The notes beneath the pieces were generated by a model. The model saw nothing but the letters and a program-made list of their open reading frames with translations. It searched no databases and was not told the DNA's origin. Positions 17,224 through 26,558 of a stretch of DNA of 64,000 nucleotides are shown here, in pieces. Within the stretch, counting starts at the first letter, position 1; each line of letters begins with the position of its first letter. A program made the translations under genes and the position numbers. Origin of the DNA: Caballeronia zhejiangensis (GTDB lineage: Bacteria > Pseudomonadota > Gammaproteobacteria > Burkholderiales > Burkholderiaceae); the NCBI RefSeq assembly GCF_000698575.1, contig NZ_JFHD01000002.1, positions 470,251 through 534,250 on the forward strand. Direction: 5' to 3'.

Positions 17224-18105
17224 ATGTCGATTCTGATCAACAAAGACACGAAGGTCATCACGCAGGGCATCACCGGCAAGACCGGCCAGTTCCACACGCG
17301 CGCCTGCCGCGAATACGCGAACGGCCGCGAAGCGTACGTCGCGGGCGTGAACCCGAAGAAGGCCGGCGAAGACTTCGAAGGCATTCCCATCTACGCGTCC
17401 GTGAAGGAAGCGAAGGCCGAAACCGGCGCGACCGTTTCGGTCATCTACGTGCCGCCCGCGGGCGCTGCCGCCGCGATCTGGGAAGCCGTCGAGGCCGATC
17501 TCGATCTCGCGATCTGCATCACGGAAGGCATTCCGGTTCGCGACATGCTCGAAATCAAGGACCGCATGCGCCGCGAAAATCGCAAGACGCTGCTGCTCGG
17601 ACCGAACTGCCCCGGCACGATCACGCCGGACGAGCTGAAGATCGGCATCATGCCGGGTCACATCCACAAGAAGGGCCGCATCGGCGTCGTGTCGCGTTCG
17701 GGCACGCTGACGTATGAAGCGGTCGGCCAGTTGACGGCGCTGGGCCTCGGCCAGTCGTCGGCGGTCGGTATCGGCGGCGATCCGATCAACGGTCTGAAGC
17801 ACATCGACGTGATGAAGATGTTCAACGACGATCCGGAAACGGACGCCGTCATCATGATCGGCGAGATCGGCGGTCCGGACGAAGCGAACGCCGCTTACTG
17901 GATCAAGGACAACATGAAGAAGCCGGTCGTCGGCTTCATCGCGGGCGTGACGGCGCCTCCGGGCAAGCGCATGGGCCACGCAGGCGCGCTGATCTCGGGC
18001 GGTGCGGACACGGCTGACGCCAAGCTCGAAATCATGGACGCGTGCGGCATCAAGGTCACGAAGAATCCGTCGGAGATGGCACGTCTGCTGAAGTCGGTTC
18101 TCTGA
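17224..18105 (+). CDS. sucD: succinyl-CoA synthetase alpha subunit
   Basis: The 293-residue alpha subunit carries the CoA-binding Rossmann domain at the N-terminus ([34 protein letters not shown]) and the phosphohistidine in [10 protein letters not shown] (His252). It binds CoA and carries the phosphoryl intermediate, acting in complex with SucC. Length and sequence are those of the standard enzyme. GAGGTC lies upstream of the ATG. A terminator follows 63 nt after the stop, closing the operon. Confidence 0.98.
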   Translation: MSILINKDTKVITQGITGKTGQFHTRACREYANGREAYVAGVNPKKAGEDFEGIPIYASVKEAKAETGATVSVIYVPPAGAAAAIWEAVEADLDLAICITEGIPVRDMLEIKDRMRRENRKTLLLGPNCPGTITPDELKIGIMPGHIHKKGRIGVVSRSGTLTYEAVGQLTALGLGQSSAVGIGGDPINGLKHIDVMKMFNDDPETDAVIMIGEIGGPDEANAAYWIKDNMKKPVVGFIAGVTAPPGKRMGHAGALISGGADTADAKLEIMDACGIKVTKNPSEMARLLKSVL

Positions 18106-18168
18106 TCGAAGCAGGCAAATTACGCGAGGGTTTGGTACTCTTACTGATTCCTTTCGTAAAAGCCATTG

Positions 18169-18201
18169 AAAAGCGAGGGAGCGCTGCTTCCTCGCTTTTT
18201 T
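18169..18201 (+). terminator. rho-independent terminator of sucCD
   Basis: AAAAGCGAGG (18169-18178) pairs with CCTCGCTTTT (18190-18199), and the stem can extend inward by four more pairs; the U-tract runs to 18201. It ends 12 nt before the terC-type start codon and argues against the upstream TTG at 18166 being a real start. Confidence 0.85.
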
Positions 18202-18213
18202 CATTTCAGCCTC

Positions 18214-18924
18214 ATGCTTGAATTCTTTTCGACGCTCCATTGGGGCGCGGTCGTTCAGATCATCGTGATCGACATTCTGCTCGGCGGCGACAACGCCGTC
18301 GTGATCGCGCTCGCCTGCCGCAATTTGCCGGATCGGCAGCGCACGCGCGGCATCGTGTTCGGCACGCTCGGCGCAATCATCCTGCGCGTCGTGCTCATCG
18401 CGTTCGCGGTCTTTCTTCTCGACATTCCGTTTCTCAAGTTTCTCGGTGGCTTGCTGCTGCTGTGGATCGGCGTAAAGCTGATGCAGCCGGACCACGACGA
18501 TCATCAGATCGACGCATCCGACCGGCTGTGGGCGGCGGTGAAGACGATCATCGTCGCCGATGCCGTCATGAGCCTCGACAACGTCATCGCGATCGCGGGC
18601 GCGGCCGAAGCCGCCGATCCGCGTCATAGGCTCACGCTGGTGATCTTCGGCCTGGTCGTGAGCATTCCGCTCATCGTCTGGGGCAGCACGCTGGTGCTGA
18701 AGCTGCTCGACCGCTTGCCCGCCGTCGTGCTGCTCGGCGCGGGTCTGCTCGGCTGGATCGCGGGCGGCCTCATCATCGACGATCCATTCATCGACCGATG
18801 GCCCGCGCTCAATACCGAACTCGTCGGATATGCGGCGCGTCTGGCGGGCGCGTTGCTTGTCGTCGCGTTGGGCTGGCTGCTCAAGCGGCGCGCGCTCGCC
18901 GACGGCAATCGCGCGGCGGGTTGA
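18214..18924 (+). CDS. TerC family integral membrane protein
   Basis: The 236-residue multi-spanning protein contains both TerC hallmarks, each with a membrane-embedded acidic pair: ILLGGDNAVVIALACRNLP near the N-terminus and VADAVMSLDNVIAIAGAAEA in the middle. TerC/Alx relatives are linked to tellurite resistance and metal (manganese/calcium) export that metallates secreted proteins; the ion here is not known. About seven hydrophobic helices are seen. The ATG at 18214 follows the sucCD terminator directly; the 16-residue TTG extension would overlap that terminator. Confidence 0.9.
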   Translation: MLEFFSTLHWGAVVQIIVIDILLGGDNAVVIALACRNLPDRQRTRGIVFGTLGAIILRVVLIAFAVFLLDIPFLKFLGGLLLLWIGVKLMQPDHDDHQIDASDRLWAAVKTIIVADAVMSLDNVIAIAGAAEAADPRHRLTLVIFGLVVSIPLIVWGSTLVLKLLDRLPAVVLLGAGLLGWIAGGLIIDDPFIDRWPALNTELVGYAARLAGALLVVALGWLLKRRALADGNRAAG

Positions 18925-19035
18925 TTTCTCCTAGGCCGTTCGGCTGACTGCCGCCGGAGCGGCTCCCTGAATACGATCGAAGCGTCCTGACCGCATTGCG
19001 CGGAAGGGCGCTTTTCTGTTTTTCAGGGAGTAGCA

Positions 19036-19626
19036 ATGACGACGAAGGCTTCGGTTTTGGACGTGCCGCGCGAACGGCGCGCATGGTGGTTCGGGCGCAC
19101 GAAAGATGCGCTGACACGCGGCTTCACACTGATCGAACTGATGATCGTGCTTGCGATCGTCGGCGTGGTCGCGGCGTATGCGATACCGGCGTATCAGGAT
19201 TATCTTGCCCGAAGCCGCGTGGGCGAGGGCATGACGCTCGCGGCGGCCGCGCGCCTCGCAGTGGCGGAGAACGCGGCGAGCGGCGCGGATCTGGCGGGCG
19301 GATTCGCGTCGCCGCCGGGCACGCGCAACGTCGAGTCGATTCACGTCGACAGCGACAACGGGCAGATCACGATCGCCTATACGACGCGCGTCGCGCCGGC
19401 GGGTTCGAACACGCTCGTGCTCGTGCCTTCGACACCCGACAACGCCGATACACCTACGGCGCGCGTGTCGCTCAGCCGCGGTTCCGTGCAATCGGGGTCG
19501 GTGACGTGGGAATGCTTCGCGGGCAAGAAGACCGAGTCGTCGCTGCCCGCGCCGGGCGCCGGTCCGACGCCTGCGCAGGCACCGACATTGCCAGGCAATC
19601 TCGCACCGCCGGAGTGCCGCGCGTAA
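19036..19626 (+). CDS. type IV pilin (PilA-like)
   Basis: The 196-residue prepilin has a processing site [28 protein letters not shown], with cleavage after Gly29 and the conserved Glu at mature position 5. The mature form of 167 residues has a hydrophobic alpha-1 helix, a variable beta-rich body and a C-terminal cysteine pair (ECFAG..., PPECRA) that would close the D-loop. The 29-residue leader is much longer than the usual 5-10 residues. GGGAG precedes the ATG. The next gene is a PglL-type glycosyltransferase, and the Ala/Pro/Ser-rich tail between the cysteines resembles known O-glycosylated pilin segments, so the pilin is a plausible substrate. Confidence 0.92.
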   Translation: MTTKASVLDVPRERRAWWFGRTKDALTRGFTLIELMIVLAIVGVVAAYAIPAYQDYLARSRVGEGMTLAAAARLAVAENAASGADLAGGFASPPGTRNVESIHVDSDNGQITIAYTTRVAPAGSNTLVLVPSTPDNADTPTARVSLSRGSVQSGSVTWECFAGKKTESSLPAPGAGPTPAQAPTLPGNLAPPECRA

Positions 19627-19788
19627 GCACTGAGGCGAAGCGCGGCGGGAGGATTTACGTCGCCGCCGCGCCGTCGCGCCGTCGTTTTTGCGCGAAAGTT
19701 GGCGATTTGGTAGCAAAACCGGCCGTTCGACGGACAGCGGGGGCAAAGTTTTGTATAGTGCGCCGGTCGCCGACGTTCCCAGTTCCTC

Positions 19789-21594
19789 ATGCCTTCCCAA
19801 TACGCGCGCTTTCTCTGCTTCGCCGTTCTGTGCCTTGCGTTGACGTTTCCCTTCGCGGTCGTCAACCACACGTATCCGATTCCGACCTTCTACGCCGAAT
19901 ACAGCGCGCTCGCGCTTTATCTGGCGCTCGGTGCGACGGTTGCGCTCCTCGTGCGCGTCTCCGAGCCGAAGGTGCCGTTCGCATCGCCGGTCGTCGCATT
20001 GATGCCGCTTGCGTTCGGCCTGTTGCTCGTCGCGCAGACGGTGCTGTTGCCGATCGCGCAGCCATCGATGAACTGGCTCGGCGGCGCGTATCTGCTCGCT
20101 TCGTTTCTCGCGGTGCATACGGGCTTCGGTCTCGTGCGGGCGGGGCTCGGCGAGAAGACGCTGCGTATCGGCGCGGCTGCGCTGATGGTCGGCGGACTGT
20201 TCGCGGTCTTCTGCCAGATCGTGCAGTTGCTGCATCTCGAAGTGAAATTCACGCCGTTCGTGGTCGCGTACAACGTGATGATCGAACGGCGCCCGTTCGG
20301 CAACATGGCGCAGGCGAATCACCTCGCGACCGTGATCGCGTTCGCGCTGGCGGGCGCGCTTTATTTCGTGCAGGCGCGTCGGCTGCCGCTCGTTCTGTGG
20401 CTGATCTTGTCGGCGATCTACTCGCTCGGGCTCGCGTTGACCGTATCGCGCGGGCCGTGGCTGCAGACGGCGGTGATAATCGTCGCCGGCTTCTGGATGG
20501 CGTTCGTGCTCGGGCGGCCGGTCGCGTCGGAAGGCTTCGACGGCCCCGGCCGCCGCGATGCGCGCGCGTGGATCGTCCCGATTCTGCTCGCGATCGTCTT
20601 TTTCGCGGTGAACGCGGCCGTGCGCTGGGCGAACGTGCACTTCGATTTCGGGCTCGCGCAATCGGCGGCGGAGCGCATGCAGGAAGCGAGTCAGATCGCG
20701 CCGCGCCTCGCGCTCTGGAAGTACGGCTGGACGATGTTCAAGACGCATCCGCTGCTGGGCGTCGGATGGGGCGAGTTTCCGCGCTATCAGTTCGACCTCG
20801 TGCGCGATCTGGGCGGCGTCGAGATCGCGAACAACGCGCACGACATCTTCATCGATCTGCTCGCAAAAACGGGTGCGCTCGGCGTCGCGATTCTGGTCGC
20901 GAGCGTCGTCTTCTGGCTGATTCGCGTGCTGCGCGCGCCGCAGACGCCGGCGCGCATTTTCGGATTGTCGCTGCTCGGCGTCCTGATGATGCATGCGCTC
21001 GTCGAGTATCCGCAGCAGTACATGTTCTTTCTGATGCCGGCGATGCTCGTCATCGGCCTACTGGAGACGCGTCCCTTGCGGCTGGTTCCGCGTCCGCTCT
21101 CTTATGGCGTATATGTCGTGCTGGTGCTCGGCGGGCTCGCGGCGTTGTATCCGACCTTACGCGACTACAACCGCGCGGAAGTGCTGTACTACGGCTCGCG
21201 CCCGGCCGAGCAGTATCGTGAAAATCCGTCTTTCCTGTTCACGGCGTGGGGCGAATACGGTGCGGCGACCTTGCTGCCGATCAACGCGCAGAACGTCGAG
21301 GAGAAACTCGCGGCGCATCGGAAGGCGATTGCGCTGTTGCCGGGCGAGACCGTGCTGCGCCGCTACGCGGTGTTGCAGGCGCTCGCCGGGCAGAAGGCCG
21401 AGGCGCTCGACACGATGGCGCGCCTGAAGATCTTCGCGACGCAGTTGCACGACTGGCCGAAGCAGCTTTTGGCCGTCTACGATCTGGCGGACGAAGCGGG
21501 CAAGCCGCTGGCGTCGTTCAAGGCGGATCTGGTGAAGCTGTATGGTGTGCCGCTGCCGAATCAGGAGCCTTCGGAGGATGAGGAAGAAGAGTGA
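19789..21594 (+). CDS. pglL: PglL-type O-oligosaccharyltransferase (Wzy_C family)
   Basis: The 601-residue protein has about 12 hydrophobic helices, a Wzy_C/O-antigen-ligase core and a C-terminal soluble extension with a Wzy_C_2-like region. The PglL signature GNMAQANHLATVIAF (about 170-184) and the large periplasmic loop motif GVGWGEFPRYQFD...NNAHDIFIDLLAKTGALG are visible. Such enzymes transfer lipid-linked oligosaccharides to serine or threonine of periplasmic and pilin proteins; WaaL ligases look similar, but the motif and the pilin neighbour favour PglL. It lies 162 nt after the pilin gene. The C-terminus is strongly acidic (SEDEEEE). Confidence 0.85.
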   Translation: MPSQYARFLCFAVLCLALTFPFAVVNHTYPIPTFYAEYSALALYLALGATVALLVRVSEPKVPFASPVVALMPLAFGLLLVAQTVLLPIAQPSMNWLGGAYLLASFLAVHTGFGLVRAGLGEKTLRIGAAALMVGGLFAVFCQIVQLLHLEVKFTPFVVAYNVMIERRPFGNMAQANHLATVIAFALAGALYFVQARRLPLVLWLILSAIYSLGLALTVSRGPWLQTAVIIVAGFWMAFVLGRPVASEGFDGPGRRDARAWIVPILLAIVFFAVNAAVRWANVHFDFGLAQSAAERMQEASQIAPRLALWKYGWTMFKTHPLLGVGWGEFPRYQFDLVRDLGGVEIANNAHDIFIDLLAKTGALGVAILVASVVFWLIRVLRAPQTPARIFGLSLLGVLMMHALVEYPQQYMFFLMPAMLVIGLLETRPLRLVPRPLSYGVYVVLVLGGLAALYPTLRDYNRAEVLYYGSRPAEQYRENPSFLFTAWGEYGAATLLPINAQNVEEKLAAHRKAIALLPGETVLRRYAVLQALAGQKAEALDTMARLKIFATQLHDWPKQLLAVYDLADEAGKPLASFKADLVKLYGVPLPNQEPSEDEEEE

Positions 21595-21598
21595 GCGG

Positions 21599-22096
21599 TC
21601 AGGGCGCGGGCGACGGCTGGTCGTCCGCCACCCAATCCCCCGACTTCCCACCGTGCTTTTCCATCACTTTCACATTGGTGATGGTCATCCCCCGATCCAC
21701 CGCCTTGCACATGTCGTAGATCGTGAGCAATCCGACCTGCACGGCGGTCAGCGCTTCCATTTCCACGCCCGTGCGCCCGACCGTCTCCACGCGCACTTCA
21801 CAGTGCACGCCGGGTAGCGCTTCATCGATCGTGAAATCCACCGCGACGCGCGTCAGCGCCAGCGGATGACACAGCGGAATCAGATCGGCCGTGCGCTTCG
21901 CACCCTGAATCGCGGCGATGCGCGCGACGCCCAGCACATCGCCTTTTTTCGCTCGGCCTTCGCGGATCAGCGCGAGCGTGGGCGCGAGCATCGCGATCGA
22001 GCCGCGTGCAACGGCCACGCGGCGCGTTTCGTTTTTCGCGCCGACATCGACCATATGCGCCTCGCCGGCGGCATCGAAATGGGTGAGTCCGGACAT
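21599..22096 (-). CDS. moaC: cyclic pyranopterin monophosphate synthase
   Basis: The 165-residue protein is MoaC, which converts the MoaA product into cyclic pyranopterin monophosphate in molybdenum-cofactor synthesis. Diagnostic segments are [45 protein letters not shown] with the active-site histidine, [31 protein letters not shown] and the catalytic lysine in KHGGKSGDW. The start at 22096 has GAAGGAG 6 nt upstream. It converges with pglL, four bases apart. Other moa genes are not in the window. Confidence 0.97.
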   Translation of the reverse strand: MSGLTHFDAAGEAHMVDVGAKNETRRVAVARGSIAMLAPTLALIREGRAKKGDVLGVARIAAIQGAKRTADLIPLCHPLALTRVAVDFTIDEALPGVHCEVRVETVGRTGVEMEALTAVQVGLLTIYDMCKAVDRGMTITNVKVMEKHGGKSGDWVADDQPSPAP

Positions 22097-22263
22097 AGCG
22101 TCTCCTTCGAATGGGCGCCTATCATACCAGCGTGAATCCGCGCGATTTTCCGCAGAACGCCACGGTCCGGCGCGACGCACCGCCGACCTGAGACGCGCCG
22201 CGCGCAACACTTGATACGATAAGCCCGTTTCGATTCTCGAGCCGACTATCGGCGCTTCGCGCC

Positions 22264-24234
22264 ATGCATTTCACACGTCCGAGCCGCGCGCTCGCCTCCC
22301 TCCTTTGCGTCGCCCTCGCCATGCCGCCCGCGGCGCTGGCGCAATCGAACTCGCCTTCCGCGGGCTCGACCGGCACGCTCGCGGCCGCGCAACTGCGCGC
22401 GTCGCAGGAAAGCGCCAGCGGCGACGTGCCGGGCAACATCGCGGAAGGCGTGTTCGGCGTCTACGGCGGCGCGGAAAGCCGTTTCGCGAACCGCCCCGGG
22501 ACGATGTCCGGTTTGCGCGCGCCGCTGTCGTCGGTGCAGCTTCCGGATCTCGGCGACGGCTCCGGCGGCTCCCTCACGCCGCAGGCCGAGCGCAAGGTCG
22601 GCGAGAAGATGATGCGCGAAGTGCGCGCCGATCCCGATTATCTCGACGACTGGCTGCTGCGCGACTATCTCGACTCGATCTCGTCGAAGCTTTCAGCGGC
22701 GGCGGCGACGCAGTATCTCGGCGGCTATCGGCCGGATTTCGATCTCTTCGCCGTGCGCGACGCGCAGATCAACGCGTTTTCGATGCCGGGCGGCTTTATC
22801 GGCGTGAACACGGGGCTGATTGCCGCGACGCAAACGGAATCGGAGCTGGCGTCGGTCATCGGCCATGAAATGGGGCACGTCCTTCAGCGGCACATCGCGC
22901 GGATGCTCAGCACGCAGGAAAAGAGTTCCTACGCCGCACTCGCCGGGATGCTCGCCGGCCTGCTCGCGGGCCTGCTCGCCCATAGCGGCGATCTCGGCAT
23001 GGGCATCGCGATGGGCGGCCAGGCGTTCGCCGTCGACAATCAGTTGCGCTTCTCGCGCGCGGCCGAGCACGAGGCCGACCGCGTCGGTTTCCAGATGCTC
23101 GCGGCCGCCGGCTACGATCCTTACGCGATGGCAGCGTTCTTCGAGCGTCTCGATCGCGCGTCGATGGCCGATAACGGCGTGCCGCCGTACGTGCGCACGC
23201 ACCCGCTCACGATCGACCGCATCGCCGACATGGAAGGCCGCGCGCGGCGCGTGCCGTACCGGCAGCCGCGTCAGTCGGCCGAATATGCGTTCGTGCGCGC
23301 CCGGGCGCGCGTGCTGCAGGTGAATTACGCGAGTGATTATCGCGAGGTCGCGAGCCGGCTCAAATCGGAAATCGAGGATCAGACGGCGCTCAATCCCGCG
23401 TCCAACTGGTACGGCATCGCGCTCGCGCAATCGCTGCTGGGCAATCACGACGCGGCCAGCGACGCGCTCGCGAAGGCGCGCGCGCTATTCGAGGGCGAGG
23501 AGGCGAGCGCGGCGGCGGCATCGGCGCAAGTGCAAAAGGAGGATCGCGCGGTTGGTCAAACGCAGCCGGCTCCGCGCAAGAAGAGCGGCGAGCCGTCGCT
23601 GCGCAACGCGGATGCGTCGACGATCGCGACGCCGCTCGACAACGCGCGCACGCCGCTCAATCTCGGAGACTCCGGCAACGGCAATGCATTGCGCGCGAAG
23701 AGCGACATCGTGCTTCCACCGGTTCGCGTCGAAGCCCGATCGGCTCCGCCGGCGAAACCTCAATCCGCACCGCCGGCGCTGCGCAGCACGCCGAGCCTCG
23801 ACGTGCTCGCCGCCGACATCGCGCGCCGCGCCGGTCGCAACGACGATGCGATCCGCCTCGCGGACCTCGCGCAAAAGCGCTGGCCGGCGTCGCACGCCGC
23901 CATCGACGTGCATCTGCAGACGCTGCTTTCCGCGCGCCGCTTCGCCGACGCCCAGATGCTCGCGCGCCGCGAAACACGCGCCGAGCCGACGCGCCCCGAC
24001 TGGTGGTTCTATCTCGCGCAGGCAAGCGCGGGTCTCAACGATCCGCTGCAACAGCATCAGGCGATGGCGGAAAAGTTCGCGCTCGATGGCGCGTGGGCAT
24101 CCGCGATCCGGCAACTGAAGGAAGCGCGCGACGTCAAGACCGCGAGTTTCTACGATCTTTCGACGATTTCCGCCCGGCTGCGCGATTTCGAGACGCGCTA
24201 CAAGGAAGAGCGCGAGATGGAGAAGAACGGCTAG
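22264..24234 (+). CDS. M48 family periplasmic metalloprotease (BepA/YfgC-like)
   Basis: The 656-residue protein has a signal peptide (cleaved near ALAQ, about 26), an M48 peptidase domain with HEMGH (His201-Glu202-His205) and the downstream glutamate ligand in [10 protein letters not shown], and a long C-terminal part with helical TPR-like repeats (about 330-400 and 505-620). BepA monitors outer-membrane protein and LptD assembly, degrading stalled forms. Between the protease and the last repeats lies an insertion of about 100 low-complexity Ala/Ser/Pro-rich residues, making it longer than E. coli BepA (487). It converges with the next gene. Confidence 0.9.
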   Translation: MHFTRPSRALASLLCVALAMPPAALAQSNSPSAGSTGTLAAAQLRASQESASGDVPGNIAEGVFGVYGGAESRFANRPGTMSGLRAPLSSVQLPDLGDGSGGSLTPQAERKVGEKMMREVRADPDYLDDWLLRDYLDSISSKLSAAAATQYLGGYRPDFDLFAVRDAQINAFSMPGGFIGVNTGLIAATQTESELASVIGHEMGHVLQRHIARMLSTQEKSSYAALAGMLAGLLAGLLAHSGDLGMGIAMGGQAFAVDNQLRFSRAAEHEADRVGFQMLAAAGYDPYAMAAFFERLDRASMADNGVPPYVRTHPLTIDRIADMEGRARRVPYRQPRQSAEYAFVRARARVLQVNYASDYREVASRLKSEIEDQTALNPASNWYGIALAQSLLGNHDAASDALAKARALFEGEEASAAAASAQVQKEDRAVGQTQPAPRKKSGEPSLRNADASTIATPLDNARTPLNLGDSGNGNALRAKSDIVLPPVRVEARSAPPAKPQSAPPALRSTPSLDVLAADIARRAGRNDDAIRLADLAQKRWPASHAAIDVHLQTLLSARRFADAQMLARRETRAEPTRPDWWFYLAQASAGLNDPLQQHQAMAEKFALDGAWASAIRQLKEARDVKTASFYDLSTISARLRDFETRYKEEREMEKNG

Positions 24235-24239
24235 CTAGC

Positions 24240-24824
24240 TCAGTCTTTCTTCGCGGCGGCGCGTTCGGCCGGACTCGCGACGAAGCCAAAGCGCGCGGCG
24301 ACATCGGCGCGGGCGATCGGCTGCACGGTCAGATCGACGCCGTCGCGCCAGTGGAACACGCCGCGTGTGCCGGCATCGTCGAGCGACGCGTGGTCCGCGA
24401 ACAGTTCGAGATCGTGATCGTGAAGGGCGGCGATGCGTGCGGGCGAGGCGTCATCGGAAAGGAGAATGCCGCCTGCGTCGTCGATCCAGACATGCGCCGG
24501 CTCGAACGGCGCGCCGCCCTGATCGATCAGCCGCAATGCGCCGTCCGCCGCATGCAGACGCACGATCCACGGCGTGTACACGAGCTCAACATACACGCGC
24601 TGCGGGCCGTTCTGAAAGAACCACTGGCCGTCGGCATCGCTTTCGTAGTTGCGGTTGATGAAGCCCAGCAGCGCCTCATGCCGGATCGGCGTGCCGAGTT
24701 CGCCGGCGGCTTGCGCGGCGTCGTCGCGCATACGCCACTGACCGCGCCGGTCGAGCAGCAGCCAGCCCGTGCAGTGCGGAACGTTGGGCCATTTGGCGAG
24801 CGCCTGCTTGACGATGTCATCCAT
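24240..24824 (-). CDS. conserved hypothetical protein
   Basis: The 194-residue soluble protein begins MDDIVKQALAKWPNVPHCTGWLLLDRRGQWRM and looks like a compact alpha/beta protein with no signal or membrane segment. I recognise it as a conserved beta-proteobacterial family of unknown function (a DUF294x-type family; I am not certain of the number). It lies 6 nt downstream of the YheT-type hydrolase stop on the same strand, so the two are probably co-expressed. The last residues are basic and alanine-rich. Confidence 0.7.
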   Translation of the reverse strand: MDDIVKQALAKWPNVPHCTGWLLLDRRGQWRMRDDAAQAAGELGTPIRHEALLGFINRNYESDADGQWFFQNGPQRVYVELVYTPWIVRLHAADGALRLIDQGGAPFEPAHVWIDDAGGILLSDDASPARIAALHDHDLELFADHASLDDAGTRGVFHWRDGVDLTVQPIARADVAARFGFVASPAERAAAKKD

Positions 24825-24830
24825 GACGGT

Positions 24831-25913
24831 TCACGAAACGAAGTTCTCCAGATAACCGAACACGCGCTGCGACAGCCAGTCGATCCGGCCCGGAAACGGT
24901 CCCGTCATGAAGCCGACGTGCCCGCCGTGGTTCGGCTGATCGAGCGTCACGCGCGCCGATACTTCCGCCGTCGACGGCAACGCGAACTCGGGCAGGAACG
25001 GATCGTTGCGCGCGTTCAGCAGCAGCGCGGGCACTTCGATGTGCTTCAGATGCGCGCGGATCGTCGCCGTCGACCAGTAGTGATTGGTGTCGCGAAAGCC
25101 GTGCAGCGGCGCGGTGACGACGTTGTCGAACTCGTACAGCGTGCGCGCGGCGAGCACGGCGTTGCGGTCGTAGAGACCGGGATACTGCCCGAGCTTCGCG
25201 AGCGCCTTCTTTTTGAGCGACTTCAGGAAGCTGCGCGTATAGACCATGCCGAAGCCTTGCGAGATCGCGAGGCCGCCCGCGTGGACGTCGAGCGGCGCGG
25301 AAATGGCCGCCGCCGCGCTGATGATCGACGCGTCCGTGCCGCGCTGGCACAGCCAGTGCAGCAGCACGTTGCCGCCGAGCGACACGCCCGCCGCGACGAT
25401 CGGCCCGCGATGCACTTGCGCGAGCCGCCGCAGAATCCAGTCGACTTCGGCGCTGTCCGCGAGATGGTAGAAGCGCGGCAGCAGATTGAGCGGGCCGCTG
25501 CAACTGCGGAAATGCGGCACGACGCCGTGCCAGCCGCGCGCCCGGGCGGCGGCCATCATCGTGCGAGCGTAGTGCGAATCGGAACTGCCTTCGAGGCCGT
25601 GGAAGAGCACGAAGAGCGGGGCGTTCGCGGCGGGTTGATCGGCGGGATCGGCGGGATCGTGCGCGAGAAAGTCGAGATCGATGAAATCGCCGTCGGGCGT
25701 ATTCCAGCGCTCGCGCCGGTAACGCACGTCGGGCTTGCGGCCGAAGAGCGCCGGGACGATGGTTTGCGCATGGCTCGTGGGCAGCCAGCGCGGCGCGCTG
25801 TAGAGCCATTCGGCGGCGCCCGGCGAAAGCAGGCGCGCGGTTTCCTTCAGTGCCACGGCGGGCGCTTTGTCCACGAACGACGAATCGTGCTTCAACAACG
25901 GATCGCGCTTCAT
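24831..25913 (-). CDS. YheT-family alpha/beta hydrolase
   Basis: The 360-residue protein is an alpha/beta-fold hydrolase of the YheT/ABHD1-3 group (AB_hydrolase_4). The oxyanion region is LFHGLEGSSDSHYARTMM, the nucleophile elbow GVSLGGNVLLHWL (Ser in GVSLGG), and the late NHGGHVGF supplies the catalytic histidine; an aspartate is expected in the stretch NARNDPFLP. Relatives act on esters or lipids, but no firm substrate is known. GGGAGG precedes the ATG. It is followed by the conserved hypothetical gene. Confidence 0.9.
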   Translation of the reverse strand: MKRDPLLKHDSSFVDKAPAVALKETARLLSPGAAEWLYSAPRWLPTSHAQTIVPALFGRKPDVRYRRERWNTPDGDFIDLDFLAHDPADPADQPAANAPLFVLFHGLEGSSDSHYARTMMAAARARGWHGVVPHFRSCSGPLNLLPRFYHLADSAEVDWILRRLAQVHRGPIVAAGVSLGGNVLLHWLCQRGTDASIISAAAAISAPLDVHAGGLAISQGFGMVYTRSFLKSLKKKALAKLGQYPGLYDRNAVLAARTLYEFDNVVTAPLHGFRDTNHYWSTATIRAHLKHIEVPALLLNARNDPFLPEFALPSTAEVSARVTLDQPNHGGHVGFMTGPFPGRIDWLSQRVFGYLENFVS

Positions 25914-25946
25914 GGCCCCTCCCGACAGACGTCTTCTTCGAATTTC

Positions 25947-26393
25947 TTAGTGCAGCGGTCCCTGACCGTGACGCAGCTTCGCGGCGAACTGGCCCGCGGT
26001 TTCGATCGGCATCTCGCTTGCGTGAATATGCGCGATGCGCCACTCGCCGCGTTCGTGAACCATCACATACGTCGTGTAGATCATGCGCGGCGCGCTGGCT
26101 GGCTCGGCCGGCTGATGCGCTTCGGCGATCGCATAGACGACCGTGCCCAGGCTGTCGTACACGCGAATATCGAGCGGCTCGACGGTCACGGGCTGCGTCT
26201 CGAACTGCTTCGCGAGACCCGCGCGGATGCTTTCCAGCCCGTGCAGATGCGTGCCGTCCGCGCACACGCAGGTGGCGAACTCCTCGTCGATCCACAACGA
26301 CATCACCGTGTCGATGCTGTTGTCCGCGACTGCCTGATAGTAAGCGTTGAGGGTATCGGCGGCGGCTTCGAAGAGGCGGGCGAAACGTGGCAT
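25947..26393 (-). CDS. SnoaL/NTF2-like protein
   Basis: The 148-residue protein has the NTF2-like cone fold pattern: an N-terminal helix (MPRFARLFEAAADTLNAYYQAVADNSIDTVMSLW), a beta strand with CVCADGTHLHGLESIRAGL, and later strands ending HERGEWRIAHIHASEMP. This is the SnoaL_3/YybH-like group, whose members range from small enzymes to ligand-binding proteins; no catalytic assignment is possible. The start at 26393 was chosen because the fold begins there; an in-frame extension to 26534 is basic and low-complexity. It lies 33 nt upstream of the hydrolase gene on the same strand. Confidence 0.8.
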   Translation of the reverse strand: MPRFARLFEAAADTLNAYYQAVADNSIDTVMSLWIDEEFATCVCADGTHLHGLESIRAGLAKQFETQPVTVEPLDIRVYDSLGTVVYAIAEAHQPAEPASAPRMIYTTYVMVHERGEWRIAHIHASEMPIETAGQFAAKLRHGQGPLH

Positions 26394-26558
26394 GGCTCGT
26401 GGGTCTCTGGCATTCGATGCTTCACGCCAACGAAACGGCGCGCTGCAACGGTCATTGGTCAAAGCATGCCCCCGTTCGGAGACATTCGCGTGTCCGCACC
26501 CGCACACACGGCCGGAAACCGCCGGTACGAACACGCGTTTCGACGCGTGAGCGCAACA

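Noticed and set aside
18166..18213. TTG-initiated N-terminal extension of the TerC protein
   Set aside because: It overlaps the sucCD terminator stem; the ATG at 18214 gives the normal family start.
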